From Pseudomonas xantholysinigenes (GTDB lineage: Bacteria; Pseudomonadota; Gammaproteobacteria; Pseudomonadales; Pseudomonadaceae): 64,000 nt of DNA. Below the pieces are notes generated by a model, which did not search any database, was not told where the DNA came from, and worked only from the letters and a program-made list of their open reading frames with translations. Positions within the stretch are counted from its first letter, which is position 1, and each line of letters starts with the position of its first letter. Shown here piece by piece: positions 1 to 10,448 of this stretch. The stretch is taken from the NCBI RefSeq assembly GCF_014268885.2, contig NZ_CP077095.1, forward strand, positions 2,299,501 through 2,363,500, read 5' to 3'. A program made the translations under genes and the position numbers.

Positions 1-431
1 CAGGGGCAGTACCACATGCACGAAGGTGTCCCAGGGGCTGGCGCGCAAGGTGGCGGCCACTTCCAGGGGACGCTGGCCGATGGCGCCGAAGGCGTTCTGC
101 AGCGGTTGCACCACGAACGGCATCGAGTACACCACCGAGCCGATCACCAGCCCGGTGAAGCTGAACACCACGCTGCCCAGGCCCAGGGCCTGGGTGGCCT
201 GGCCGATCCAACCATGGGGGCCGAGGGCCAGCAGCAGGTAGAAGCCGATCACCGTCGGCGGCAGCACCAGGGGCAGGGCCACCACCGCGCCGATCGGCCC
301 GCGCAGCCAGGAGCGGGTGCGTGCCAGCCACCAGGCGATGGGCGTGCCCAGCACCAGCAGGATGGCGGTGGTCAGGCTGGCCAGCTTGATGGTCAGCCAG
401 ATCGCCCCCAGGTCACTGGCGTCCAGTGGCA

Positions 432-432
<1 letters not shown>
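1..432 (-). CDS. modB: Molybdate ABC transporter permease ModB (partial, runs off the window)
   Basis: Inner-membrane permease of the molybdate ABC transporter; it works with periplasmic ModA and an ATPase (ModC, expected beyond the window edge). The translation starts MPLDASDLGAIWLTIKLA, has a first membrane helix (LASLTTAILLVLGTPIAWWL), then the PLVLPPTVIGFYLL loop and FTGLVIGSVVYSMPFVVQP helix typical of ModB, and reaches the region around LRASPWDTF. About 144 codons are present of a usual ~226; the 3' end lies outside. The ATG overlaps the modA stop codon (TGATG), so the two are translationally coupled. Confidence 0.93.
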
Positions 433-1244
<812 letters not shown>

Positions 1245-1292
1245 CAGCCATCCGTCGGGAAGGGGTAGCGTGATAAATTCCTGATCTGCGGG

Positions 1293-2357
1293 TCAGCTTT
1301 TTGCTGTCAGGCCGGCGATCAGCCGCGTCAGCTCGCCTGCGGGCATCGGTTGCCCCAGGCGCAGTGCCTGGCCCGACCATAGGTTGCTGAAGTCGCTGTT
1401 GCCTTGTGGGTCGCTGATCGCCCGCAGCGGCATCAGCGCGCCACCGGCCAGTGGAAACCGTGGCGCCAGCGCGCTCATCGGCCCCAGTTCGCGCATGATG
1501 CGGTTGTAGATGCCCCGTGCCGGGCGGCCGGTAAACAGGTTGGTCAGTGCCGTCGCGCTCGCCGGCGCGGTGTCCAGGGCATGGCGGTGGGCCGGGGAAA
1601 CCTTGGCCTCGGGGCAGAACAGATAGGCGGTGCCGACCTGCACCGCCGAGGCGCCCAGGGCCAGGGCGGCGCGCAGGCCCCGGTGGTCGGCGATGCCGCC
1701 GGCGGCGATCACCGGGAGGCGCACCGCGTCGACCACTTGCGGTACCAGGGCGAAGGTGCCGATCTGGCTGGTAAGGTCGTCGCTCAGGAACATGCCCCGA
1801 TGGCCACCGGCCTCGTAGCCCATGGCGATGATCGCATCGCAGCCGTGCTGCTCGAGCCAAATGGCTTCTTCCACGGTGGTGGCACTGGACATGACCTTGG
1901 CGCCGCTGGCTTTCACCCGTTGCAGCAGTTCGGCAGGCGGCAGGCCGAAGTGGAAACTGACCACCTCTGGGCGCAGTTGCTCGACCAGCAGGCAGCCCTG
2001 TTCATCGAACGGCGCACGACTGGACACCGGTGTGGGTGCGTCGAAGTCGGCGCCGACTTCGTCGTAATAAGGCTTGAGTGCCTGCTTCCAGCGCGCATCG
2101 CGTACCGGGTCGGGAGAGGGCGGCTGATGGCAGAAGAAGTTGAGGTTGAGCGGGCCCTGGCAGGCCTCGCGAAACGCTGCGATCTCACTGCGAATCTGTT
2201 CGCCGTTGAGCATGGCGCAGGGCAGGGCGCCCAGGCCGCCGGCGTTGCCGACGGCGATGGCCATCGCCGAACCGCTGGCGCCGGCCATGGGCGCCTGGAG
2301 AATGGGCTCCTCGATACCCAGCAGGTCGAGGATGCGGCGGTCTTGCCAGGTGCTCAT
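1293..2357 (-). CDS. Nitronate monooxygenase (2-nitropropane dioxygenase family)
   Basis: FMN-dependent TIM-barrel enzyme of 354 residues, expected to oxidise alkyl nitronates to carbonyl compounds and nitrite. The opening ILDLLGIEEPILQAPMAGASG is the family's N-terminal FMN-binding segment. GCDAIIAMGYEAGGHRG carries the conserved catalytic-His region, and PVIAAGGIADHRG with ALGASAVQVGTAYL is the phosphate-binding part of the barrel. The start at 2357 follows AAGGAG; an open frame continues 43 codons upstream but those residues are not family-like. It is last of three genes read leftward with the 56-residue and DUF1883 genes. Substrate in vivo is unknown. Confidence 0.88.
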   Translation of the reverse strand: MSTWQDRRILDLLGIEEPILQAPMAGASGSAMAIAVGNAGGLGALPCAMLNGEQIRSEIAAFREACQGPLNLNFFCHQPPSPDPVRDARWKQALKPYYDEVGADFDAPTPVSSRAPFDEQGCLLVEQLRPEVVSFHFGLPPAELLQRVKASGAKVMSSATTVEEAIWLEQHGCDAIIAMGYEAGGHRGMFLSDDLTSQIGTFALVPQVVDAVRLPVIAAGGIADHRGLRAALALGASAVQVGTAYLFCPEAKVSPAHRHALDTAPASATALTNLFTGRPARGIYNRIMRELGPMSALAPRFPLAGGALMPLRAISDPQGNSDFSNLWSGQALRLGQPMPAGELTRLIAGLTAKS

Positions 2358-2391
2358 GGGCGACTCCTTGAGTGCGCTGCGTCGGGCGGGG

Positions 2392-2562
2392 TTACAAGGC
2401 CTTGCTGACCTGGATATCGCTGATCTTCTCGGCGTCGTCGCCGTGGATCTTGCGCAGGGCAAGCTGTGCCTGCTCGAGGGTGGCATCGGGCATCAGGGCG
2501 AAATCCCAGCGGCGCTGGCCGTCGAGCTTGTACTTGATCACGTATTTGGTGGTCTGGGTCAT
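2392..2562 (-). CDS. Small conserved hypothetical protein (56 aa)
   Basis: A 56-codon gene starting MTQTTKYVIKYKLDGQRRWD and ending DIQVSKAL, with no signal peptide or membrane segment. It begins 7 bases after the DUF1883 gene ends and is followed by the nitronate monooxygenase, so all three probably share a transcript. The sequence looks like a small alpha/beta domain (strand, then an EQAQLALRKIH helix). I do not recognise a family or function. Confidence 0.7.
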   Translation of the reverse strand: MTQTTKYVIKYKLDGQRRWDFALMPDATLEQAQLALRKIHGDDAEKISDIQVSKAL

Positions 2563-2569
2563 GCTGTGG

Positions 2570-2872
2570 TTATCCGAGTTTCGACGACGAGCGACGAATG
2601 ATCTTGATCTTGTGGGTCAGGGTCGGCTTGCGCGTCACCGAAATCGGGCGTGTGGTCACGGTGTCGATGGTGATGTTCCAGAATCCGGTGCTGGGCACGG
2701 TGATCTTCGCCGGGAACTTGTCGAAGTGCCCGCCGTGGTAGGTGTGGCGCCCGCCGTTCTTGAAGCTGCGGAAGTTGGCGTCGTTCATCAGGCGGATGTT
2801 GCAGCGCTGGGAGCATTCGATGACGACGATGTCGTCCTCGTTCAGGTGCTCGCGCTGGTGTACGAATTTCAT
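2570..2872 (-). CDS. DUF1883 domain protein
   Basis: 100-residue protein opening MKFVHQREHLNEDDIVVIECSQRCNIRLMND (residues 1-31), the DUF1883 domain, a compact all-beta fold seen alone or fused to TIR-type domains. Here the domain fills almost the whole protein, followed by a basic tail (KIKIIRRSSSKLG). ATG at 2872 follows a GGAG; a 15-codon upstream extension is possible but less likely. First gene of the small operon with the 56-residue protein and the nitronate monooxygenase. Function unknown. Confidence 0.8.
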   Translation of the reverse strand: MKFVHQREHLNEDDIVVIECSQRCNIRLMNDANFRSFKNGGRHTYHGGHFDKFPAKITVPSTGFWNITIDTVTTRPISVTRKPTLTHKIKIIRRSSSKLG

Positions 2873-3032
2873 GGGGTGCTCCGCAAGGATTGGTTCTGCA
2901 AACGCGCACGATATCACGATGTGCGGTTACACTTGCGCCCGGCTGGCCGTGCCAGGGAGATTTCTGCCAGACCAGGGAGCAAATCGGCATGGATGTGGTC
3001 ACAGGATGACTTTGACGGTGGAGAAAGCAGCA

Positions 3033-3392
3033 ATGAAATGGGTGGTAGCAGCGGTATCGCTGACCTTGGGCGGTTGTGTCAGCGTGTCGGAGCTCGAGCA
3101 GTCCCACGCGACACTGGATGTGATTTCCGGCAAGTCGCCCCGCGAATATGCCGACTGCGTGAAGCGCAAGCTGGCCGATAGCCGCGACCCGCTGCAGGAA
3201 GAGGCGCGCGGCGACGGGCTGCGCCTGATCGTGCCGCAGAAGCTGTCGTCCGGCGCTGGCCCGGCGGCCTTGCTGGATATCGACAAGCGCGGGGGTGGCA
3301 GTTCCATCAAGGTGTACGAGCGTTTGAACAACTTCCCACTGCGCCTGGGCGACGTACGCACCTCGGCGACCCAGTGCATCTCCGGTTCTTGA
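3033..3392 (+). CDS. Putative outer-membrane lipoprotein (119 aa)
   Basis: The translation starts MKWVVAAVSLTLGGCVSVSE: a short lipoprotein signal peptide with lipobox LGGC (Cys15). The rest (SPREYADCVKRKLADSRD, later AALLDIDKRGGGSSIKVYERL) is soluble, with three further cysteines at most. GGAG lies about 10 bases before ATG 3033; an in-frame ATG at 3006 would add nine residues and spoil the signal peptide. It stands alone between convergent DUF1883 and the downstream cytochrome pair. Function unknown. Confidence 0.8.
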   Translation: MKWVVAAVSLTLGGCVSVSELEQSHATLDVISGKSPREYADCVKRKLADSRDPLQEEARGDGLRLIVPQKLSSGAGPAALLDIDKRGGGSSIKVYERLNNFPLRLGDVRTSATQCISGS

Positions 3393-3537
3393 TCTGGCTC
3401 AGTTAAAAAGCGATTAACTGGCGAATTGCCACTTTCCTTCCCGGCGGCACGTTGTCGCATGCCGGGGAATAAGCCTAGTATTTCTGGGCTTATATCGTTT
3501 AAGCCTAAGCTTATAACAAGGAAATGGAGCCTCCGTG

Positions 3538-4188
3538 ATGAAACCCTTGAGCCCCGTCGTGATCGGCAGCTTGCTGATCCTGGCCTGGCCCTCGGCGCAC
3601 GCCGCCGACGGCCAGAAAATCTTCAACCAGGGCGGGCAGAACCCCGCCGCCATGGCTTGCCTGGGCTGCCATGGACCGGATGGCAAAGGCGTCGCCGCCG
3701 CCGGTTTTCCTCGCCTGGCGGGCTTGCCCGCCGGCTATCTTGCCAAGCAACTGGAAGATTTTCGCAACGGCAGCCGCAAGCAGCCGGTAATGGAACCCTT
3801 GGCCAAGGCCATGGAGCCTGCGGAAATCCAGGCCGTCAGCGCCTACCTGAGCCAGCTGCCCGCCGATACTGCGCCTGACACACGCCGCCAGCAGATCGCC
3901 ACGGACCCGGTGACCCGCCTGGCGCTATATGGCGACTGGAACCGCCAGATCCCCGGTTGCGTGCAATGCCATGGCCCGGGTGGCAGCGGGATCGGCGAGC
4001 ACTTCCCGCCCCTGGCCGGGCAGCCGGCCGGCTACCTGGTGGCCCAGCTCAACGCCTGGCGCGACGGCAGCCGCAGCAACGACCCCAACCAGTTGATGGT
4101 CAACGTGGCCAAGGCCATGACCGACGCCGAGATCAAGCAGGTCGCCGACTACTTTGCCCAGCTGTCCCGTCCGGAGGTCAAGCCATGA
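3538..4188 (+). CDS. tsdB: Dihaem c-type cytochrome, c4-like, probable TsdB partner
   Basis: Exported cytochrome of 216 residues. A signal peptide ends ...SAHA, followed by two similar halves each with one haem-attachment motif (CLGCH, CVQCH) and the repeated LAGLPAGYLAKQL / LAGQPAGYLVAQL segments of cytochrome c4. Its stop codon overlaps the next gene's start (ATGA), a TsdA-type enzyme. In Pseudomonas and relatives a c4-like TsdB precedes TsdA and accepts its electrons, so this is the probable redox partner of thiosulfate oxidation. The ATG at 3538 follows GGAG; GTG at 3535 is adjacent. The symbol rests on context; a free-standing cytochrome c4 is the alternative. Confidence 0.75.
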   Translation: MKPLSPVVIGSLLILAWPSAHAADGQKIFNQGGQNPAAMACLGCHGPDGKGVAAAGFPRLAGLPAGYLAKQLEDFRNGSRKQPVMEPLAKAMEPAEIQAVSAYLSQLPADTAPDTRRQQIATDPVTRLALYGDWNRQIPGCVQCHGPGGSGIGEHFPPLAGQPAGYLVAQLNAWRDGSRSNDPNQLMVNVAKAMTDAEIKQVADYFAQLSRPEVKP

Positions 4189-5099
4189 AGCCGATGATCC
4201 CAACCCTGCTGTTGCTGGCCATGGGCAGTGCCCAGGCCGCGCCCATCGCCATGGAAGACCAGTCGCAGCTCAAGGTCCCCGGCGTGCAGGCCGCGCCACA
4301 GTTCGCGCCGCCGGCGGAAAGCGCGATTCCCGACAACGCCTTCGGCAAGATGGTCCGCGAAGGCCACGCGCTGTTCGTCGACACCCGGCGACTGATGCCC
4401 GAGGCGGTGAAAAACGGTTTGAACTGCAGCAATTGCCACCTTGACCAGGGGCGCATGGCCCATTCGGCGCCGCTGTGGGGCGCGTACCCGATGTATCCGG
4501 CCTATCGCAAGAAAAACGACAAGGTCAATACCTTCGCCGAGCGTATCCAGGGTTGCTTTACCTTCAGCATGAACGGCAAGCCACCGGCAGCCGACAGCCC
4601 GCAGATGACTGCCCTGAGCGTCTATGCGTACTGGCTGTCGACCCAGGCACCGACCGGCGTGGAGATTGCCGGGCGGGGGTACCCGGAAGTACCCAAGCCC
4701 GCCGCTGGCTATGACTTCAAGCGCGGCCAGCAGGTCTACCAGCAGCAGTGTGCGATCTGTCACGGCGACAATGGCGAAGGGCAGAAGGTTGCCGGGGAGT
4801 ATGTGATGCCACCATTGTGGGGCAAGGACTCCTACAACTGGGGGGCGGGCATGCACCGGATCAACACGGCCGCCTCGTTCATCAAGTACAACATGCCGCT
4901 CGGCAAGCCCGGCAGCCTGAGCGACCAGCAGGCCTGGGACGTGGCCGCCTGGATCAACCGCCATGAGCGTCCGCAGGACCCGCGCCTGGTGGAGGGCTCG
5001 ATCGAGAAGACCCGACTGAAGTTCCATGCCAATGACGGGGTCAACCTGTACGGGCAGAAGGTCGATGGCGTGCTGATCGGGCAGGGGATCGGCGGCTGA
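4185..5099 (+). CDS. tsdA: Thiosulfate dehydrogenase-like dihaem cytochrome (TsdA)
   Basis: Periplasmic dihaem cytochrome of 304 residues that should couple two thiosulfates to tetrathionate. Signal peptide MKPMIPTLLLLAMGSAQA; haem motifs CSNCH (81-85) and CAICH (189-193). Between them RIQGCFTFSMNGK places a cysteine at 124, matching the unusual Cys axial ligand of the TsdA active-site haem. GHALFVDTRRLMPEAVKNGL and AYPMYPAYRKKNDKV are also TsdA-like. Start overlaps tsdB (ATGA). Sequence motifs are seen; reaction direction (oxidation or tetrathionate reduction) cannot be told from sequence. Confidence 0.82.
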   Translation: MKPMIPTLLLLAMGSAQAAPIAMEDQSQLKVPGVQAAPQFAPPAESAIPDNAFGKMVREGHALFVDTRRLMPEAVKNGLNCSNCHLDQGRMAHSAPLWGAYPMYPAYRKKNDKVNTFAERIQGCFTFSMNGKPPAADSPQMTALSVYAYWLSTQAPTGVEIAGRGYPEVPKPAAGYDFKRGQQVYQQQCAICHGDNGEGQKVAGEYVMPPLWGKDSYNWGAGMHRINTAASFIKYNMPLGKPGSLSDQQAWDVAAWINRHERPQDPRLVEGSIEKTRLKFHANDGVNLYGQKVDGVLIGQGIGG

Positions 5100-5305
5100 C
5101 TCGGCGTCATCGCGGGGCATTCTCGAAGGAGCGGGTATGCCCTGCGTCGACACCGTCAGGCGCTTAATATTCACGCCCTGGCGGAACTATCTACACTGGA
5201 ATATCTCTATGATGGCATCGGCCAGCGCGGGGGGCATTGTAAGGTGACCGCCGCCTGATTAGACTGCGCCGAATTTCGTACGCAAAGCCCTTGTTAAGGA
5301 CGTAT

Positions 5306-6145
5306 ATGATCAAGAAATGCTTGTTCCCGGCAGCCGGTTACGGCACTCGCTTCCTGCCCGCTACCAAAGCCATGCCCAAGGAAATGCTGCCGGTGGTCAA
5401 CAAGCCACTGATCCAGTATGGCGTTGAAGAGGCACTGGACGCCGGCCTGAACGAGATCTCCATCGTCACTGGCCGTGGCAAGCGTGCCCTGGAAGACCAC
5501 TTCGACATCAGCTACGAGCTGGAAAACCAGATCAAAGGCACCGACAAGGAAAAATACCTGGTCGGCATCCGTCGCCTTCTGGACGAGTGCTCGTTCGCCT
5601 ACACCCGCCAGACCGAGATGAAAGGCCTGGGCCATGCCATTCTGACCGGCCGCCCGCTGATCGGCGATGAGCCGTTCGCCGTGGTGCTGGCGGACGACCT
5701 GTGTGTCAACCTCGAAGGTGACGGCGTGCTTGCGCAGATGGTCGCGCTTTACAAGAAGTACCGCTGCTCGATCGTCGCCATCCAGGAAGTCGATCCTCAG
5801 GAAACCAACAAGTACGGCGTCATCGCCGGTGAAGAGATCAAGGACGGCATCTTCCGTGTGGATTCCATGGTCGAGAAGCCGAAGCCCGAAGACGCACCGT
5901 CCAACTTGGCGATCATCGGTCGCTACATCCTGACCCCGGACATCTTCGAGAAGATCGAACAGACCGAGCCAGGCAAGGGTGGCGAGATCCAGATTACCGA
6001 TGCGCTGATGAAGCAGGCCGCCGAAGGCAACGTGATCGCCTACAAGTTCAAGGGCAAGCGTTTCGACTGCGGTGGCGCCGAAGGCTACATCGAGGCGACC
6101 AACTTCTGCTTCGAGAACTTCTACAAGACCGGCAAGGCTTACTGA
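5306..6145 (+). CDS. galU: UTP-glucose-1-phosphate uridylyltransferase GalU
   Basis: Makes UDP-glucose from UTP and glucose-1-phosphate for LPS, exopolysaccharide and trehalose pathways. 279 residues, normal length. N-terminal MIKKCLFPAAGYGTRFLPAT is the nucleotide-binding loop with catalytic Arg; AMPKEMLPVVNKPLIQYGVEE, VVLADDLC and GKRFDCGGAEGYIEATN are GalU signatures. AAGGA precedes ATG 5306. Followed by a strong intrinsic terminator, so probably its own transcript. Confidence 0.97.
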   Translation: MIKKCLFPAAGYGTRFLPATKAMPKEMLPVVNKPLIQYGVEEALDAGLNEISIVTGRGKRALEDHFDISYELENQIKGTDKEKYLVGIRRLLDECSFAYTRQTEMKGLGHAILTGRPLIGDEPFAVVLADDLCVNLEGDGVLAQMVALYKKYRCSIVAIQEVDPQETNKYGVIAGEEIKDGIFRVDSMVEKPKPEDAPSNLAIIGRYILTPDIFEKIEQTEPGKGGEIQITDALMKQAAEGNVIAYKFKGKRFDCGGAEGYIEATNFCFENFYKTGKAY

Positions 6146-6163
6146 TAAGCACTGGCTGGTTTG

Positions 6164-6190
6164 AAGCCACCCCTCGGGGTGGCTTTTTTG
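6164..6190 (+). terminator. Intrinsic terminator after galU
   Basis: Perfect 10-bp stem AAGCCACCCC / GGGGTGGCTT with a two-base centre, running directly into TTTTTTG, 19 bases after the galU stop. Confidence 0.92.
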
Positions 6191-6242
6191 TTTGTGGCAG
6201 GCAACGGCGCTATGCTGGTCGCCTGCCCAGGAGACTGAATAC

Positions 6243-7598
6243 ATGGCTTACGATTTTGATCTGTTCGTGATTGGCGCCGGTTCCGGCGGTGTGCGCGCAG
6301 CGCGTTTTGCTGCGGGCTTTGGCGCAAAGGTGGCGGTGGCCGAGAGCCGCTACCTCGGCGGCACCTGCGTCAACGTCGGTTGCGTACCGAAAAAGCTGCT
6401 GGTGTACGGCGCTCACATCGCCGACGAACTGGAGCAGGCCGCCGGTTTCGGCTGGACCCTGGAGGAAGGGCACTTCGACTGGGGCACCCTGATCGCCAAC
6501 AAGAACCGCGAGATCGAGCGCCTAAATGGCATCTATCGCAACCTGCTGGTCAACAGCGGTGTGACCCTGCTCACCGGCCACGCCCGTATCACCGGCGCCC
6601 ATGAGGTGGAAGTCGAGGGCCAGCGCTACAGCGCCGAGCATATCCTCATCGCCACCGGCGGCTGGCCGCAGGTGCCGGACATCCCGGGCAAGGACCTGGC
6701 CATCACCTCCAACGAGGCGTTCTATCTCAAGGATCTGCCGCGCCGCGTGCTGGTGGTGGGCGGTGGCTACATCGCCGTCGAGTTCGCTGGCATCTTCCAG
6801 GGCCTGGGTGCCGATACCACGCTGCTGTACCGTGGCGACCTGTTCCTGCGCGGCTTCGACGGCTCGGTGCGCACGCACCTGAAGGAAGAGCTGGAAAAAC
6901 GCGGCCTGGACCTGCAGTTCAACGCCGACATCCAGCGTATCGACAAGCTCGACGACGGCAGCCTCAAGGCCACTCTCAAGGACGGTCGCGAGCTGCTCGC
7001 CGACTGTGTGTTCTATGCCACCGGGCGCCGGCCGATGCTGGATAACCTGGGGCTGGAGAACACCGGTGTGGAGCTGGACCCGCGTGGTTTCATCCGCGTT
7101 GACGAGCAGTACCAGACCACCGAGCCGTCGATCCTGGCCATCGGCGATGTGATCGGCCGCGTGCAACTGACCCCGGTGGCCCTGGCCGAAGGCATGGCCG
7201 TGGCCCGACGCCTGTTCAAGCCGGAGCAATACCGCAAGGTGGACTACCAGAACATCCCCACCGCGGTATTCAGCCAGCCGCCGATCGGTACTGTCGGCCT
7301 GACCGAGGAACAGGCGCTGGAGGCAGGGCACAAGGTGCAGATCTTCGAGAGCCGCTTCCGGGCGATGAAGCTGACCCTCACCGATATCCAGGAAAAGACC
7401 CTGATGAAGCTGGTGGTCGATGCCGACACCGACAAGGTGCTGGGCTGTCACATGGTCGGGCCGGACGCCGGTGAGATCATCCAGGGGCTGGGTATCGCGT
7501 TGAAGGCGGGCGCGACCAAGCAGCAGTTCGACGAGACCATCGGCGTGCACCCGACTGCAGCCGAAGAGTTCGTCACCCTGCGTACTGTCACCCGCTAG
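6243..7598 (+). CDS. gor: Glutathione-disulfide reductase
   Basis: Cytosolic FAD enzyme that regenerates glutathione with NADPH. 451 residues, normal for the family. N-terminal FAD fold [16 protein letters not shown], redox-active disulfide CVNVGC (Cys42, Cys47), NADPH fold [19 protein letters not shown], second FAD contact AIGDVIGR, and C-terminal [13 protein letters not shown] with the catalytic His-Glu pair. AGGAGA precedes ATG 6243. It stands next to ahpC/ahpF, giving a local peroxide and thiol defence cluster. Confidence 0.95.
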   Translation: MAYDFDLFVIGAGSGGVRAARFAAGFGAKVAVAESRYLGGTCVNVGCVPKKLLVYGAHIADELEQAAGFGWTLEEGHFDWGTLIANKNREIERLNGIYRNLLVNSGVTLLTGHARITGAHEVEVEGQRYSAEHILIATGGWPQVPDIPGKDLAITSNEAFYLKDLPRRVLVVGGGYIAVEFAGIFQGLGADTTLLYRGDLFLRGFDGSVRTHLKEELEKRGLDLQFNADIQRIDKLDDGSLKATLKDGRELLADCVFYATGRRPMLDNLGLENTGVELDPRGFIRVDEQYQTTEPSILAIGDVIGRVQLTPVALAEGMAVARRLFKPEQYRKVDYQNIPTAVFSQPPIGTVGLTEEQALEAGHKVQIFESRFRAMKLTLTDIQEKTLMKLVVDADTDKVLGCHMVGPDAGEIIQGLGIALKAGATKQQFDETIGVHPTAAEEFVTLRTVTR

Positions 7599-7668
7599 TT
7601 CGGATTTATCGCGGTCTCTGTGGGGGGCAACTGTCTTGCTCAACTGCTAAAAAAGCTAGCGCGGTCGC

Positions 7669-7770
7669 TGTGGGAGCGGCTTCAGCCGCGAACACCGGCA
7701 CAGCCGGTGCCAGGCACCGCGCCGCTTGCTTCGCGGCGGTTCGGTGCTCCGATAAACCCGCTCCCACACG
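7669..7770. repeat. REP-type palindrome pair and ahpC upstream region
   Basis: The 320-bp gap between gor and ahpC (7599-7918) holds no gene. Inverted arms TGTGGGAGCGG and CCGCTCCCACA flank internal palindromes (CACCGGCACAGCCGGTG and CACCG...CGGTG). This is the Pseudomonas REP class. The rest, 7771-7918, is AT-richer and should carry the ahpC promoter; I could not assign a convincing OxyR site. Confidence 0.8.
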
Positions 7771-7918
7771 TTTGCTCAGCCCAATCCCTTCTATTAATAA
7801 TCCCGCCTTATAGCCAAAACCAATCACCAGCATGAGCTTTGCCAATGAGCCTTTGGCCGGAGCAGTCGGTAGGATTCACTCCATCAACTGATTCCAACCC
7901 CATGAAGGAGTGTCTCTC

Positions 7919-8482
7919 ATGCCAATCATCAACAGCCAGGTCAAACCGTTCAACGCCACTGCCTACCACAAGGGCGAATTCGTCCAGGTCAGCGAAGCCG
8001 ACCTGAAAGGCAAGTGGTCCGTCGTGTTCTTCTACCCAGCCGACTTCACCTTCGTCTGCCCGACCGAACTGGGTGACCTCGCCGACAACTACGCCGAGTT
8101 CCAGAAGCTGGGCGTCGAGATCTACGGCGTGTCCACCGACACCCACTTCACCCACAAAGCCTGGCACGACACCTCGGACACTATCGGCAAGATCCAGTAC
8201 CCGCTGATCGGTGACCCGACCCACATCATCTCGCGCAACTTCGACGTGCTGATCGAGGAAGCCGGCCTGGCCGATCGCGGTACCTTCGTGATCAACCCGG
8301 AAGGTCAGATCAAGATTGTCGAGCTGAACGACGGCGGTGTAGGCCGTGACGCCACCGAGCTGCTGCGCAAGGTCAAGGCTGCCCAGTACGTTGCCGCCCA
8401 CCCAGGCGAAGTCTGCCCGGCCAAGTGGAAAGAAGGCGAAGCCACTCTCGCTCCATCGCTGGACCTGGTCGGCAAGATCTAA
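7919..8482 (+). CDS. ahpC: Alkyl hydroperoxide reductase peroxiredoxin AhpC
   Basis: Typical 2-Cys peroxiredoxin of 187 residues, reducing hydrogen peroxide, organic peroxides and peroxynitrite. Peroxidatic Cys47 lies in FTFVCPTE and resolving Cys166 in [21 protein letters not shown] is the AhpC subfamily segment. AAGGAG precedes ATG 7919 ([11 protein letters not shown]); a GTG nine bases upstream is unlikely. AhpF, its reductase, follows after a terminator-like hairpin. Confidence 0.97.
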   Translation: MPIINSQVKPFNATAYHKGEFVQVSEADLKGKWSVVFFYPADFTFVCPTELGDLADNYAEFQKLGVEIYGVSTDTHFTHKAWHDTSDTIGKIQYPLIGDPTHIISRNFDVLIEEAGLADRGTFVINPEGQIKIVELNDGGVGRDATELLRKVKAAQYVAAHPGEVCPAKWKEGEATLAPSLDLVGKI

Positions 8483-8542
8483 GCCGATGCGCATGTCGCG
8501 GGCGGTGGACAGCCGCCAAAGCTGAAGCAGTTACCGCCCCGT

Positions 8543-8577
8543 AAAAACGCCCGGGCGACTTCGCCTGGGCGTTTTTG
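8543..8577. terminator. Bidirectional-looking terminator between ahpC and ahpF
   Basis: AAAAACGCCCGGGCGA, two bases, then TCGCCTGGGCGTTTTT: a 16-bp stem with one G-T pair, an A-run before and a T-run after. It would stop most ahpC transcripts and leave ahpF to read-through or its own promoter, in line with the much higher need for AhpC. Confidence 0.88.
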
Positions 8578-8607
8578 TATCCGAGTTTTGAAAAAGGAAT
8601 CGCCCGT

Positions 8608-10170
8608 ATGTTGGACGCCACGCTTAAATCGCAACTGAAAACCTACCTGGAGCGGGTCACCCAGCCGATCGAGATCGTTGCCTCCCTCGACGACGGCGCG
8701 AAGTCCCGCGAATTGCACGACCTGCTGGCAGAAATCGCCGGCCTGTCGAACCTCATTACCTTCAGCGCGGACGGCAGCGACGCCCGTCGACCTTCGTTCT
8801 CGCTGAACCGCCCGGGTGCCGATATAAGCTTGCGCTTCGCCGGCATCCCCATGGGCCACGAATTCACCTCGCTGGTGCTGGCGCTGCTGCAGGTTGGCGG
8901 GCACCCCTCCAAAGCCAGCGCCGAAGTGATCGAACAGATCCAGTCCCTGAAGGGTGAGTTCACCTTCGAGACCTACTTCTCGCTGTCGTGCCAGAACTGC
9001 CCGGACGTGGTCCAGGCGTTGAACCTGATGGCGGTGCTCAACCCCAACGTGCGCCATGTGGCCATCGACGGCGCGCTGTTCCAGGACGAAGTCGACGCCC
9101 GCAAGATCATGGCGGTGCCAAGCATCTACCTGAACGGCGAAGTGTTCGGCCAGGGCCGCATGGGCCTGGAGGAAATCCTCGGCAAGCTCGACACCAATGC
9201 CGGCGCCCGCCAGGCCGAGAAGATCAACGCCAAGGACGCCTTCGACGTGCTGGTGGTTGGCGGTGGCCCTGCCGGCGCTGCGGCCGCCATCTATGCCGCG
9301 CGCAAAGGCATCCGTACCGGTGTTGCCGCCGAGCGTTTCGGCGGCCAGGTGCTCGATACCCTGGCCATCGAGAACTTCATCTCGGTGCAGGAGACCGAAG
9401 GGCCGAAGCTGGCCACCGCGCTGGAAGAGCACGTCAAGCAATACGATGTCGACATCATGAACCTGCAGCGCGGCGAAGCGCTGATCCCGGCCACCGATGG
9501 TGGCCTGCACGAAGTACGCCTGGCCGGCGGCGCTTCGCTCAAGGCCAAGACCGTGATCCTCGCCACCGGCGCTCGCTGGCGTGAAATGAACGTACCGGGC
9601 GAGCAGGAATACCGCGCCCGTGGCGTGGCCTACTGCCCGCACTGCGACGGCCCGCTGTTCAAGGGCAAGCGCGTGGCGGTGATCGGCGGTGGCAACTCCG
9701 GCGTGGAAGCGGCCATCGACCTGGCCGGGATTGTCGCCCAGGTCACCCTGATCGAGTTCGACAGCCAGCTGCGTGCCGATGCCGTGCTGCAGCGCAAGTT
9801 GCACAGCCTGGCGAACGTGAAGGTGATCACCAGCGCGTTGACCACCGAGGTGGTGGGCAATGGCGAGAAGGTGACCGGCCTGCGTTACAAGGACCGCGGC
9901 ACCGAGCAGGTTCATGACCTGGCGCTCGAAGGCATCTTTGTGCAGATCGGCCTGCTGCCGAACACCGACTGGCTCAAGGGCAGCGTCGAGCTGTCGCCGC
10001 GTGGCGAGATCATCGTCGATGCCAAGGGGGCCACCAGCATCCCTGGGGTTTTCGCCGCTGGTGACGTGACCACGGTGCCGTACAAGCAGATCGTGATCGC
10101 CGTGGGCGAGGGCGCCAAGGCTTCGCTGGCCGCGTTCGATCACTTGATCAGGACCTCCGCGCCGGCCTGA
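8608..10170 (+). CDS. ahpF: Alkyl hydroperoxide reductase subunit F
   Basis: FAD/NADH disulfide reductase that recycles AhpC. 520 residues, normal length. The N-terminal double-thioredoxin region has the active dithiol SCQNC (Cys128, Cys131). The thioredoxin-reductase-like part starts [20 protein letters not shown], has the CPHC dithiol in [12 protein letters not shown], an NADH fold [18 protein letters not shown] and a C-terminal FAD contact [21 protein letters not shown] precedes ATG 8608. Confidence 0.97.
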   Translation: MLDATLKSQLKTYLERVTQPIEIVASLDDGAKSRELHDLLAEIAGLSNLITFSADGSDARRPSFSLNRPGADISLRFAGIPMGHEFTSLVLALLQVGGHPSKASAEVIEQIQSLKGEFTFETYFSLSCQNCPDVVQALNLMAVLNPNVRHVAIDGALFQDEVDARKIMAVPSIYLNGEVFGQGRMGLEEILGKLDTNAGARQAEKINAKDAFDVLVVGGGPAGAAAAIYAARKGIRTGVAAERFGGQVLDTLAIENFISVQETEGPKLATALEEHVKQYDVDIMNLQRGEALIPATDGGLHEVRLAGGASLKAKTVILATGARWREMNVPGEQEYRARGVAYCPHCDGPLFKGKRVAVIGGGNSGVEAAIDLAGIVAQVTLIEFDSQLRADAVLQRKLHSLANVKVITSALTTEVVGNGEKVTGLRYKDRGTEQVHDLALEGIFVQIGLLPNTDWLKGSVELSPRGEIIVDAKGATSIPGVFAAGDVTTVPYKQIVIAVGEGAKASLAAFDHLIRTSAPA

Positions 10171-10192
10171 AACCTGACGCTTTGACCTGACA

Positions 10193-10230
10193 CGCCGCCG
10201 CTTCCCGGGAAGCGGCGGCGTTGTTGTTGC
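10193..10230 (+). terminator. Intrinsic terminator after ahpF
   Basis: Stem CGCCGCCGCTTCC / GGAAGCGGCGGCG with almost no loop, followed by TTGTTGTTG. It begins 23 bases past the ahpF stop. Confidence 0.8.
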
Positions 10231-10448
10231 TGGAGCAGGCACTCGCTCGGTCGGATCGCTGCACGTGCCCGCCACGCTATGCTAAGTTTGATGACGTCCT
10301 CGTGACGCGCCGGATCAGGATGCAGGGATGACAGGGTGCCAGTTGACCCTGTGCGCGCCTGTCGGGCAGCCAACAATAAGAAAAGATGGTGTGTTTCAAC
10401 TGCCGTCAATCAAATCGCCTGAGTGAGATCACGTCTCAAAGGATCAGC

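Noticed and set aside
7771..7918. OxyR site for ahpC
   Set aside because: CTAT and ATAG tetrads occur but not with the 7-base spacings of the OxyR consensus.
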